The position numbers and the translations under genes are program-made. Positions 36,365 to 49,439 of a stretch of 64,000 nucleotides of DNA are shown here, piece by piece (within the stretch, counting starts at the first letter, position 1; every line of letters starts with the position of its first letter). Source of the DNA: Stramonita haemastoma (taxonomy: Eukaryota; Mollusca; Gastropoda; Neogastropoda; Muricidae); assembly GCA_030674155.1 (NCBI GenBank), contig CM060316.1, positions 82,302,260 through 82,366,259 of the forward strand. Direction: 5' to 3'. A model generated the notes under the pieces. That model was not told the DNA's origin, searched no databases, and saw nothing but the letters and a program-made list of their open reading frames with translations.

Positions 36365-37062
36365 ACACATACCTTGCTTTTTCTCTTGTTCTCTGTTGCT
36401 TGTAAACAACATGTTTGTTAAAGCTGGCCAACCTGAGGAAGAGAACACTTGTATAAATTTATCACAGAATACAGAGGAACTGGATCTTTGTGTATTATGA
36501 TCTGTGTCAGTTCTGTTTAGAAATACATGTCTCCTCACCAGTAAGCATGCTGTTTGTGAATGACCAGTGTCTTGCAAAGTGAATCTAACTTTTAGACAAA
36601 ACCATACTGACTTAGTTTGCTTATCAAAATTTCATATTATATATTTTTAGGAAGTAAACGTTAAAAGATAACCTGCATAAATGAAGTATTAATAATTTCA
36701 CAAATGTGATTCAGGCTTGGTACAAATTGATCAGTTTACTAAATGAAACACTTCTCTTCATCACTCAATAGAAAAAGAAAAGAAAAAAGGTTGTCAGAAA
36801 TTTCTATGCTACATGGATACACATCATTGTAGCCACTTGAAGACTGTAAACATTATTACTAATATTAGTCATCCTTTCCAACCTCAGAAATGACTGAAAA
36901 TGTGACCTCTGCCTTCTTTTCAAGTTTTTGTTATAATGACATACTGATGACAAGTGGGGCGGGGGATGAGGAAGGGACTAATGTAGATTTTTCTTCACAT
37001 GAATTTCTTTACAGATCTTTCATGTAATAAAAAGTACGACAATTTCTATTTTGCTGTTTCAG

Positions 37063-37161
37063 AATGCGACGCTCTGCTGCTCCAAGTCAGCTGAATGCAG
37101 CAAAAAGACCAAGATTCACTGTTCCCTACAAAACACATGATGCAGGAGTGCAGTCTGTGCA
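37063..37161 (+). CDS. RAD54B: RAD54B exon 1 (first coding exon)
   Basis: Acceptor ttgctgtttcag, then A and the ATG at 37064. It encodes [18 protein letters not shown] followed by a short basic stretch, the RAD54B-specific N-terminus. Donor GTGAGT, phase 2. The start sits immediately after a splice acceptor, so transcription begins upstream. Confidence 0.92.
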
Positions 37162-40100
37162 GTGAGTATTGTGAATTGAGTTCTTCCTTTTGAATTTAGA
37201 TTTGTTTACGATCACACCTTATCCTGGTTGGAAAATCCATTCTTATGGTTTTGTGACTCTTTTAGTCCTGCATCGCACTCTCTCAAATGCCCACAATGGT
37301 ATAGATGATTTACAGTACACTGGACTGATTGTTGTAAGTGGAATGCGAACAAGCCAGACACTAGATGTAAATAAAGTCTTCTCAAATGCCCACAGTGGTA
37401 TCCATAGATGATTTACAGTACTTACACTGGACTGATTGTTGTGACTGGAATGTGAACAAGCCAGACACAGATAAAGTCTGAAATATAAAACAAATTGATA
37501 AAGAATGTTCACATGTTATCAGTGGACTTGTACTTTTGTAGTTTGAACTTTGCATAAGCAGCATTTTCTGCAAAGCCTTTTTGTTTTTTTAATGCTGTCG
37601 GCTTTATCTAGACTGGCTGAAATATGTGAAAAGCATGTTTTGAATTCAAACATTTATTGTAATGATCATAAGGTACTGATGAAGTTTTGTAGAAAATGTT
37701 TTCAATTGCTGTCATATTATAAGAAAAATGCTGATTGCTTTAAAGGGTTATGAAAGCAAATAGGCCTACCACTTTTGACATAAGGGCTTTATTCTCTCTT
37801 TTCCTTTATCACCACCCCTCTTCCATTCCTCATTTCATTCAAGTTATTTTTACATTTCACCAGAAGCTGTAGGGCATCTAGGTCACAGTCTTGGTGTGGG
37901 TAGGTGCACTGCCGGATAGATTTTTTCCATTTGTTATTTAAATATGTCTGCACACTTATTCATGATCACATACACTGGATGCATGGACTCATCATACAAT
38001 ATACACCCATATGAAATACACTCATTTATGCAATGCACACTTATTGACATTCATATATAAATGAACAGGAAATCGGTCATATCCCAGACAGACTCAATAC
38101 AACAGATTTTGATGTTTGTTTAGATTAGATTCTGCAAAGAGAATTTTTGCTGATTCTTTAACTTTTAACTTTCCTTGTTTCCCTTTCCACTTTGTGTAAT
38201 GGAGTTAATGGGGTGTGGCATAAACTGTGATACCTTCTTGAGAAACTGAAACCATTTGCCTTGCCTGATTAGTAATTTATTTAAGCTTTATTTCTGGTTT
38301 TGTTTCACGGTTCAGAATCCAACATAGATAGAATGAATGCAGTCTGATTTATTATTTTCATTTTTGCAGAGCATCAGAAACAGCTCAGTCCTCAGAACAA
38401 CCTCCCAAGGTGCCAGCAGCAGAAGACAAAGCAGCAGCCGTAACTCAAGCGAAAGTCAGCAGTTCCGGGTTGTCACCTTCTTCAAACGCTCAACTCAAAC
38501 GAACTTTTTCACCTCCAACCTTTGTGAACAAGAATCCTGCTAAGGCAAACCACGTTGGCTACTCTCCATCGCAGACTAAGCATGAATCAAATTCAACGGA
38601 CAACATCATTGCTGACAGCAGTCATTTTCAAGGGCATGAACAATCAGAAGCAGAATGCACTGACCAGAGTAAAGACCATGACCAACTCTTAGATGAAAAA
38701 TGTATGCAGAATACTCAAGAAGAACAGAAATCAGTCACTCTGTTTCACAAAGAGAACACAGTGGAAGACTGTGTAAACAGTAGCCAGAGGTCTCCTCTTA
38801 AGCCATGTAATCTAACCAGAAATGGTGGCAGTAAGCCAGCAAGTCAGTCACTTTTTGTTGGTAAATTTAAACAGCCTTCAGCATCATCAACAAGCCATGC
38901 TGCCCGTGATCTTCCAGGGACTGTCAGTGTGGAAACTAGCTGTGGAAGAGGTGCAGCCAGTTCTACAGAAAGTGGTGCCAAATGTGGCTACTTCTCTGTT
39001 GTGTGGTGCAAACTGTCCAAGAAAAAGGTATTGTTTGATGGTGTTGTATTAATGTTGCCACATTATAGCCTTGCTGAAGGGAGTTTGTTGCATAACAGGG
39101 AAAACACAGTGGATTTGCTCTGCTCTTTGCATGAACATAACATTGTTAATTCATGAACTGATTCTTTGAATCTGTTTTATTCAATGATTAAAAGATATTG
39201 CTGCTGTTCATTTTTCCTTCCAGTTTTTTTTTCTCTCATGTTTTAAAGTATGTTTACTACTGCCTCTCTATTTCTTGAATAGCTCCCCACCCCCTCCCTG
39301 TAATGTATTCCAATGTATTCCAAATGTCAAGAGAGAGAGAGAGAGCAAAAACAAAAGAATTGTACACATTACATATTTTAGTGAAAAGCAGTCGAAGCTT
39401 GCTTAGAAGATTAACAATTTGTCAGAAAAGTGAATATGGTGAAAGTTAAAAGTTGCAGAAATCTACAAGCTCTTATTGTCAATAAATGCCTGTTCTTTAG
39501 CAGGCATACAGTATTGTCAAATTGTGATGGCTGTAAATATGAATTTGATATCTAGATCCATGAATTTTTGCTTGCATGGTGTGGTTTGTGGTTGTTCTTT
39601 TTCTATACGTGGATTTTTAAATGATTATCTTGTTGGACTGATTTCTAAAAATGCATTTCAGTAAGAATGTTTACAACTTACAGAACAGTCAAAGTAAAAT
39701 TTTCAATAGGAACTAATCTTTATCAACAAAAAATGAATATGCCATGTTTGTTTTTCAGCACAAGAAATGGGAAGGAGATGGTAAGTGTCATTTAATCAGT
39801 TATCCATTTTGTTTAACAAACTATTCAATCATTTTCCATTTTAAAAGGATAACCGATTTATAGGAAAAAAAGGATAAGTCTGCAGCCAGGAGTGACAGAA
39901 TGTTACAAACAGTTCCATATGACAGATATTTTTTTTACAGTTACTGAAAAAACAAAAAAGTGGTTTTCCAGTGTGTCGCTCACATTCTGTCATTGTGAAC
40001 AATTGTGTTTTTAGGTTTGGGATTTTTCATTAACATTAAAATAATTGTGTCAACTTGCTGAAAAATATTTGTAAAGGAAGGATGGTTTTAAAGAATGTTG

Positions 40101-41043
40101 TTTGTGAGTGTGTGTGGGCATGTGTATGTGGTTTTTGTTGTTATAGACATTTTTAACTTTGTGAACTTGTTGACTGGTCAAAAATACTTTACTCTTCTTG
40201 AGTCGACTTGAATCACTCTTCTCAAATTCTGTTGTGTTTTTTAAAATTTTTATTGTAACAGTTAACAAAAGATTTTTATCAAATCTTAACACGAATTAGG
40301 ACTGTGAATACTTAAATCACTAGGCTGAAATTTCTGGCATAGATAACAGTTCTTGTTTTAATGGTTTCAGAAGCAATAAATCAAAATCATGATTGGCAAC
40401 TCATCAGCACAAACAGAATAGAGCAACTTAGTTCCAGAAAACATCAAAAAGAGCAGTAAGAATTGTCAGCTGGGCTGAAAACAATATAGTGGAGTGAGAA
40501 GATTCCGTATCAGGTAGTATTGCGAAAAAACAGATAAACAAATTCTTTCACATTCACTTCAGGTTAAGTAATCATTAATTTGGATACAAATTTAGGTATG
40601 TATGATCACCATGATAATTATGAACAGTTGAAAAAAAAATTTATCCACTGATATTATCAAAGGTTGTGTTGTTTATTTGCCCAATCTACAAACTGTATGT
40701 ATGGTTTGACCCATTTAATTATGAGACATTGGAAGAAAGAGTAAAGCTTTGTATTCATTGGGTTTTGTTGTTGTTTTGTTTTTGTTAATGTGTGTTGTAA
40801 ACCAGATGCCTGTCTTTTATGAAGAAGCATAGAATAAGTTGTGTGCATTTGATTCTTTAAGTTTTGTTTTGTTTTTTTTATTTGTGTTGGAAGAAAGGGG
40901 GATGAGATGAAGCGTGGAGATTCTGGGTATGGTTTTTTTTTTCTAGGATTGCTTGACAGGTTTTCTGTGAAGTAAGAGGGTTTTTACTAGACAAGATGGA
41001 TTAACAATTAAATATTGGCAACAGTCAACACATATTATTGCAT

Positions 41044-41128
<85 letters not shown>

Positions 41129-41213
41129 ATATATGTATATATATATACATATACATATACATATATATGCATGAATTCTTGCTTATATACTTGCACATGC
41201 ATACACACACACA

Positions 41214-41285
<72 letters not shown>

Positions 41286-44200
41286 ATCTCTCTCTTTATC
41301 TCTCTCTTTCTCTCTTTCAAATAAATAAATGAATAAAATAAAAAATATATTGAAAAAAGATGAAAGAGAAACATTTAGTTATTGAGAAAATATATATAAC
41401 AATGTCCAGAGTTCACTAAAGATGTGACGTGACAAACTTTGAAATTTTTACTTTTCCTCATGTATTCTTTATGTTATTTAAAAAGTGCTATAAGAAAAAA
41501 AAAACTTTAGAAAAGAACCCCCCCAAAAAAAAAAAAAAAAAAAAAAAAAACCCCTGCTTTCATGTATTGCTAGAATACCTCTCAGTGTGAAACAGCGACA
41601 GAAGTTTTGTTGTGCAGAATTGGGAAAGGCAGCGGCTACAAGAGTTCAGAGCTGGAATCTCTTGGAGAGGATGAGACTCTCAGAGTTGGTGGTAAAGAGA
41701 TACAGGTTTGCTCCCTTGCTTACTGGTCAGACTTTTGGTTCTTGTATTGGGCATAGTGAATTCACTGTGTAGTTCATTTTATTTGTAATGTATAATGTTT
41801 GATTTGGGGGGAGGGGGGGGGGGTTGTTTGGTGTTTTTTTGGTTGTTTTGTTATTCTACTTTAGTGTTGTATTTTATGCTTTGGTGTATACTTTTTTTTT
41901 CTTTCTTTTTCCTTTTTGTTTATTTTCTCCATTCCACTTTGGTATTGTATTCGTCTAATGATTTAAGAATGTTCTAAAAAAATTTTTTTTTAAATTTTGA
42001 TAGAATTAAAAAATTTTTGATGAAAGAATGTTGTGCTGTGTTTGTGTGATTGGTATTATTGATATTTGCTTTCATGCTTATTCACCTAGTAGTGATTGTT
42101 GGTTGTGTTTGTCTTGGGGAAGGGGGGTAGTTGATTGTTTTTTCTCGGGGTGTTATGTTGTTAGCTGGGCTGGGGGTTTTTTGGGTTTTTTTAATCATTA
42201 CAAGACATCAGATAAGCAAATGCGTCATTGTGCTTGCTGGATATCTGAAAAATAAGTCACTTTTCTCCTAGCTGATGAAGTTATTGAGAACAGAAGCTGT
42301 ACAGAGGTATTGATGAGGTATAATGCTGTGGGATTGTTTGAATGTTGAAGGGCAATGAAGTGAATATTATATTCTTTCTTGCAGGTGATGTGCAAACTGT
42401 GTGAGGAGCAGTTCAAGTCAGGGAAATGTTTTGCTGGGGTGGGCCTCCCCTCAGACCTCCAGTGTCCCTCAAAGAAGCCCTCCGCATCAGGTCAGTGGGA
42501 ACACAGACTGGGCAACATGGTGACCAAGGCCTGGGGGGGGGGGGGGACAATAGATCATCTCCTTAACTCTCTCTTCACAACAAGCTTTTTGCTTTTCACC
42601 ATGTCTGCTTGATGGATATCATAGATTCATTTGTGTATTCACATCCGGCCTAGTGTAAGGGTCCGTTGGAAAAGAAAAAAAAAGACTGTAAGTTAAAGAA
42701 ATTTTAAAAAAAATAATAAAACCCCAGGTTTTTAAGACATTGAGTTAGTTTGTGACAAAGTTTTAAGTTTTTTATCTTAATATTTTTGCTTGTAAGAATA
42801 CATAGAAAACATCATATTTATTTTTCTATATTGAGATGCAGTTTGGGTCTGAAAGGTTATAAACACACCTAGCAAAAATACATACACCAATAAAATCTAT
42901 TCTGACTGGCATTTTTAATAAGATACATTGGACAGCAAACCTATTAAAAGCATTGTATGATCCCATATGTAAAAAGATCTTACTCTGACTCCCAAGAGGA
43001 AATGCTCAGATGGAGTGAGATGATGTGTATTCTGATATAATAACATATAATAACATGATTTCATTATTTAGATTCAGGTGTATTATTCATTCTTTGCTGA
43101 TTGAAACAGGACGAGTTAATGGCATTCAACGCGAAAATCGTCTTCGTAAACAGCGATAGGAGATGAGTTTCACTTTATAATGGAATGTCCAAAGTTTTCA
43201 GAGCTTCGGAAGAATGTCATACCTCAGGAATATCTCTATCCAAGATCCATGTTCACATTTTGTAATTTGTTCTCTTCTAACAAACATACTTCATTAAAAC
43301 TTAGCAAATTTCTAGTTAAGAGTAAGGTTGCATGACATTGATGAAAAGGTTGACTATATTTCTATTTCTGTGAAATTTTGTCTTGTAAACATATTTTGTT
43401 AATGCAAATTATATTTATGTTCAGTTGATTTTGTTTACTGAAATCCTCCATGCCCAAGAGGGGTCAAAGGCAAATTAAATCTTGAATCTTGATTTTAATC
43501 TTGTCCATAGTCTGTTTGACTCAGAAGGGGTATGAGCAGTCTTCATCCACATGCATGTGTACACAAGAGTGTTTCAGTATGAACACTAAGCTCTGCTAGT
43601 ACTAAAAAAGGAAGGCTAGACCCCATCAGCACAATTTTGTACTGTTTGTACACCTGGAACAATGATAGCGGACATGTATGTCTTTTTTTGTGGACATGGT
43701 TGTGTGTTTATGCCTGTACCAGCTGGAACCGCAGAGGAAATGACAAATAATTCAGTGATGGTTTTACCTTACTATACAGTGCAGGAGTTAAAATTTTATT
43801 TTTTGATGGTAAACATGCCTGCAAGAGAGCTCGGCCATTCTTTTTAGCAGTGAAATGCTGATTTTTTTTCTTGTGATGTTTTTTGTTTAATATCATATTT
43901 TGTTTGAAATCTCTCATAGAATGTACAATATTCATCTATGAAACCTCTCAACTTTTTTATTTTATTGCAAGTGTGAAGTGAAAACAGTTCAGTTAAATTG
44001 TATGTATTGGGTATAAAAAAAATTCTTCAGTTTGTAAACCTCTTAGCAGTATGTGTGATTTTCTGAGATGTTGATATCCACGTCTGCTCATTCTTTTACA
44101 GGTCTGTCCAAGTCCTTCACAAACCCAGTGCTGGGGAGGAAAGGGGAAGAGGTAAATTTGCCTGTTGCTTGTTTGAAATGAAAAGTGAAGTTTTTCCAAG

Positions 44201-45530
44201 TGTAGTTTACAAAATAACTCTTCAGTTGTTGTTTTTATAATCACACAGTCATTGACATGCTCAAGAGATTTTTGATGTCTCACCTATGGGCATCACCAAG
44301 TTTGGTGTAAGCCACCACGCCCAATGATAGTGACATGATCCACCTTCGTTTGCTCCAGTTTTTAGGGGGTATATATTCTACAGATATTAAAACCATTTCT
44401 TCTCTTTCAGGGATGTAAAAAAAAACTCTAGCATTTTCTGTGCTGTATTTGTTGTTTGTTACACAGAGTGCTGATCACTTTTCCATGACTGAAAAATTTC
44501 TCAGTGTCTGTGTACATTACTTATAGACATAATCCAACTTTATAATGTAAAATTAACATATTCATCTTACTAAGCATACTGGAATAAATGGTAACAGCTC
44601 TGTATAGTACTTTTAAACATAGCCTTCATGACAATGTGTATTTTCATCTTACAAATCATGCTAGAAGAAATGATAACAACTCTAAACCAGTTGCTCAAGG
44701 GAACAATTTTTCCTGTGGTCTAGATACTGATATTTTCAGAAAATAATTTCTGTGATCTAAATATTGATATTTTGAAAGAATGATTTCTGTGATCTAAATA
44801 TTGATATTGTCAGAGAATAATTTCTGTGATCTAGATATTGATATTTTGAGAGAATAATTTCTGTGATTTAAATATTGATATTGTCAGGGAATGATTTCTG
44901 TGAACTAAATACTGATATTGTCAGAGAATAATTTCTGTGATCTAAATATTGATATTGTCAGAGAACAGTTTCTGTGATCTAAATATTGATATTGTCAGAG
45001 AACAATTTCTGTGATCTGAATATTGATATTGTTAGAATGATTTCTGTAAACTAAATATTGATATTGTCAGAGAATAATTTCTGTGATCTGAATACTGATA
45101 TTGTCAGAGAACAATTTCTGTGATCTAAATACTGATATTGTCAGAGAACAATTTCTGTGATCTAAATACTGATATTGTCGGAGAACAATTTCTGTGATCT
45201 AAATACTGATATTGTCAGAGAACAATTTCTGTGATCTAAATACTGATATTGTCAGAGAACAATTTCTATGATCTAAATACTGATATTGTCAGAGAACAAT
45301 TTCTGTGATCTAAATACTGATATTGTCAGAGAACGATTTCTGTGATCTAAATACTGATATTGTCGCATGCCATGATCTTCAGACCCTGACTAGCAGTGTC
45401 ACGCCAACGAACAAACCACAGACTGTGGCCCCAAGATATGATCCCATGGCTCCAAATGCTCTTGTTATGCCACAGCCAACTGCAGCTCATCAGGTCTGTC
45501 TGTTCCCTGTGGCAGTGGATAGCTCACTAG

Positions 45531-45571
<41 letters not shown>

Positions 45572-48500
45572 ATTATATGCCAGTGCATGTGTGTATTTGG
45601 GTAGCCAAATGGAAAAAGCGATTGATTTCTAATCCAGGTGATATTGAGGTAATGAGTTCCGATGGGGAGGGAGTAGGGACTTTCCTATCTTCCAGGTCAA
45701 CAAATGTGGAGACCTAGTGCCTTTTTTGCTGTTGTGTACAAACATGCAGGAGATTGAATATACATGTTGAATATCCAATGAAATTGATGCAGACATTTTA
45801 TTCAGTTTGTAATATTACTTAATATATTTACCCCTTTTACCTCCTACCTTTTTGAAAGAAAAACTGAGAAGAAAAGCATTTGATGATAGGCTGTAAAGTG
45901 AAATCTAGATATAAGATTGCTAGCTGGAAAGCCTCCATGAAGATGCATACTCTGGAAAACAAATCTCTGCTATGGTTGGTCCATGAGATGGAGATGTTCT
46001 ATCACAACCCCTTTGACAGTAAAACACGCTGTGTTGGTCAGGTTAATGAGAAACAAATCAGTGTGATCTTGACTACTAAATCACTGCTTATTTATCAGTC
46101 ATAACAGCTAGAGTATGTGTGTGACAGTACATTCTTGGCTGCTTAATTGCGGTCTTTACTGCTAATAATTCTTTTGTGACAAGATTTTGGGGGGGGGGGA
46201 TGTAAAGTGATTGTATCATTTATTTGTATCATTGGGAAGGATTTTATTCCAGTGTTTTAGAAAGAATGTAAAGGGGGGGGGGGGGGGGGGTGTACTTTCT
46301 GTAGTGTATTTCTCAGCGTCCAGCTGTTTTTGCTCTTGATTTTTTTTTTTTTTTTTAAATTTTTATACCACTTTATGTCACAGCAGATTTCTCTGCATGA
46401 AATTCGGGCTGCTCTCCCCGCGGAGAGCGCGTCGCCACAATTGCAGCGCCTACCCATTATTTTTTGGGGGGGGGGGGTTTGTTTTGTTTTTTTCCCCTCA
46501 GGGATGGTGTCTAAACACAACACTTGCGTGCATGCTGATTTGTTTTGGGTTTTTTTATGATTTGGTCATCCGCTCCTACCGGCACACAATGGCCTGCTCT
46601 TCTGAAAGGCGGAACGGGGTTTTAATGTGTGTGCAAGATGTTCTGCGTGCGTTCACACACGGGGCCTCGGTGTATAGTCTCGTCCGAATGACTTGATGCA
46701 AAGGGCCCAAGCATGACACACTGATTACCTATTTTTACAGCTAAAATGGTAAATATGCCAGCTACCTTTTTACTTTAATGACAAAATACACCATGTCAAA
46801 TGCTCTTTTTCTTGTTAAAAAAGAATGTAAACTGAGATGTATGAAGACCATTACAGCATGTTGTTACTTTATGCAAACATTGTTTTTAAGTCTGGTATGT
46901 GGTTTAAGCAACATTTTACTCTTTCAAAACAATGTAGCACCAATACATAAACTGTAATCAATATTATACAACAGCATGCTTATATACAAATCTCACCATT
47001 GGTGAACCTCAAACCTTTACCCTAGAAACAAAAAAAACCCCAAAACCTCACTATAGCAGAGTTGCATCATCCAGACAGTGTTTTTTTTCTCATTACATGG
47101 CTTATGGTGTGTGACAGTGGCAGCATAACAAGCATCACGGCACTGTGGTTGACGTGGTTGTGGACCCTTACCTGACCCACCATCTTCGCCCCCATCAGCG
47201 CGACGGCATCACCTTCCTCTACGAATGTGTCACCGGCATGAGAAACTACGGAGGCACTGGCGCTATCCTGGCGTAAGCTGTCTTTGGTTCATGGTGTTAG
47301 TGTGGAGCTGTGTCTTTAGTTCATGGTGTTAGCTAGTGTGTGAGCTGTGTCTTTAGTTCATGGTGTTAGTAGGTGTAGTTGCTTAGTATGGTGTAGCAGT
47401 GTGTGGTGTGCTTTAGTTCATGGTGTTAGCTAGTGTGTGAGCTGTGTCTTTAGTTCATGGTGTTAGCTTGAGTGTGTCTTTAGTTCAGTGTGTGTTGACT
47501 GTGTCTTTAGTTCATGGTTGAGTGTGTGATGTGTCTTAGTTATGTGTTTATGTGTGAGCTGTGTCTTTAGTTCATGTGTTATGTGTGAGGTGTTTTTTTA
47601 TGTGTAGCTGTGAGCTGTTTAGTTCATGGTGTTAGCTAGTGTGTGAGCTGTGTCTTTAGTTCATGTGTTAGTGTGTGAGCTGTGTCTTTAGTTCATGGTG
47701 TTAGTGTGTGACTGTGTCTTTAGTTCATGGTGTTAGCTAGTGTGTGAGCTGTGTCTTTAGTTCATGTGTTAGTGTGTGAGCTGTGTCTTTAGTTCATGGT
47801 GTTAGCTAGTGTGTGTAGCTGTTCTTTAGTTCATGGTGTTAGCTAGTGTGTGAGCTGTGTCTTTAGTTCATGGTGTTTTGGTAGCTTTAGTTTGGTTTGT
47901 GGAGCTGTGTCTTTAGTTCATGGTGTTTAGTATGTTTTGTGAGCTGTGTCTTTAGTTCATGGTGTTAGTGTGTGAGCTGTGTCCTTGGTTCATGGTGTTA
48001 GTGTGTGAACTGTGTCTTTGGTTCATGGTGTTAGTTGTGAGGATTTTCACTGGCTTTATGTATACTTTGAAGTCTGGATTTTCTTGTTTGAGCTTCGTCT
48101 GATTGATGAATGCTTAGTGAGAGTAAATAGATTTTTTCTGTGCTGTAAATTTTAGTACTAGTTTTTATATTGTACAGTGATTTCTTTTCATCTCGCTTTT
48201 GGTCACTTTTTCCAGGAAGATTTTTTTTTACATGTTTTTATGCTTTTTCAGTGGAAAATTATTTGCACTCATTGTAGGAATACTGACAGATTTTTTTCTC
48301 TTTTTCTTAATTTCTTTTCTCTTGCCAGATTGGTTTGGGGGGGGGGTTGCACATTTGAATAAGTTTCTTTTAACAGTAGCAAGTTTTGTTGACATGAATT
48401 TTAAGCTCATAGTCTCAATCAGATTTTGAATATCATTTTCTGTGATGCAGTATTCTTTCTTATCATGTTCCGCTATCTCCACATACATAACAGAAAATAA

Positions 48501-49407
48501 TGTTTTTTGTATTTTTCTTTGCAGAGATGATATGGGCTTGGGAAAAACATTACAGTGCATTGCTCTTATTTGGTGAGTAGCACTGATTTTGTAGCAGCAT
48601 GATTAAGATAATTATTTCATTGTTGATTAACGCGAAGCGTACTGTATATCAAAGCAAAATTTGTGTTGTCATTTTATCTAAGTTTACCTGCTATGATTAG
48701 CATTGTCTTCATTGTCAACACAATTGCAACATAAGGTCGCTTTTTTTATGATTTGACAATATGACACATGAGTTATGTCATACAAGTGAGTAATTTTTTT
48801 TTTTTAAAGATTCAATTTCTCTCTTGTTTGATTTTAATTTAGCATTAACCTTTCAGTACGGCAAGCCTGTTTTTTGGCTCAGCTTTCTGCTACCCTTCAG
48901 TCCTGTAAGGAGGAAAACCGGCGCAACCAAATTTTCCTTCAATTCCTGGGTTTTTGAGGTGCAGAAGAGTGCAAAATGGGTACCTAGGTAAATTATACAT
49001 ACAGGCACACAAAGCTTTGTATGTAAACATTCTCGTGGAAAAGGAGAAGCAGTGTTTGCCGTATCAAAACTACTTTCTAGAGTCCATTGATGCTACTTAG
49101 CCGCATGACGGGTCACTATAAACAAATCCTCCTCTAGTACTGTTATCGCTGGAGAATCGGCTGACAGGACTGAAGGGGAGAGCGCCAGGTCAGAAATTCA
49201 GAATAGGGAAAGTAATTGTCAGCAGATATTCAGTGCTGTAAGGGTTAAAAGTGGTGTAAGAAATGATTTGTTTGGATTTTTGGTGGTTTTTTACCATGAA
49301 ATTGATTGTTTTGGATTTTTTGGTGTGGTTTTTTTTTTACACAGAAGTTATTGGGCAAGGTGAAACTGGCATAGCTAATCCCTCACCAGCTCACTAAACA
49401 ACCAGAG

Positions 49408-49439
<32 letters not shown>

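Larger units (their letters stand above)
33600..37062. other. Unique DNA upstream of the RAD54B start
   Basis: Contains taggcctaggcc-rich sequence, the candidate promoter at 33790-34140, and microsatellites at 36155-36360. It should hold the RAD54B 5' UTR exon and perhaps the deaminase 5' end; neither could be fixed by eye. Confidence 0.5.

Noticed and set aside
44715..45363. Regular repeats resembling a CRISPR array
   Set aside because: Contiguous 37-bp units without spacers, inside an intron of an animal gene: a minisatellite.
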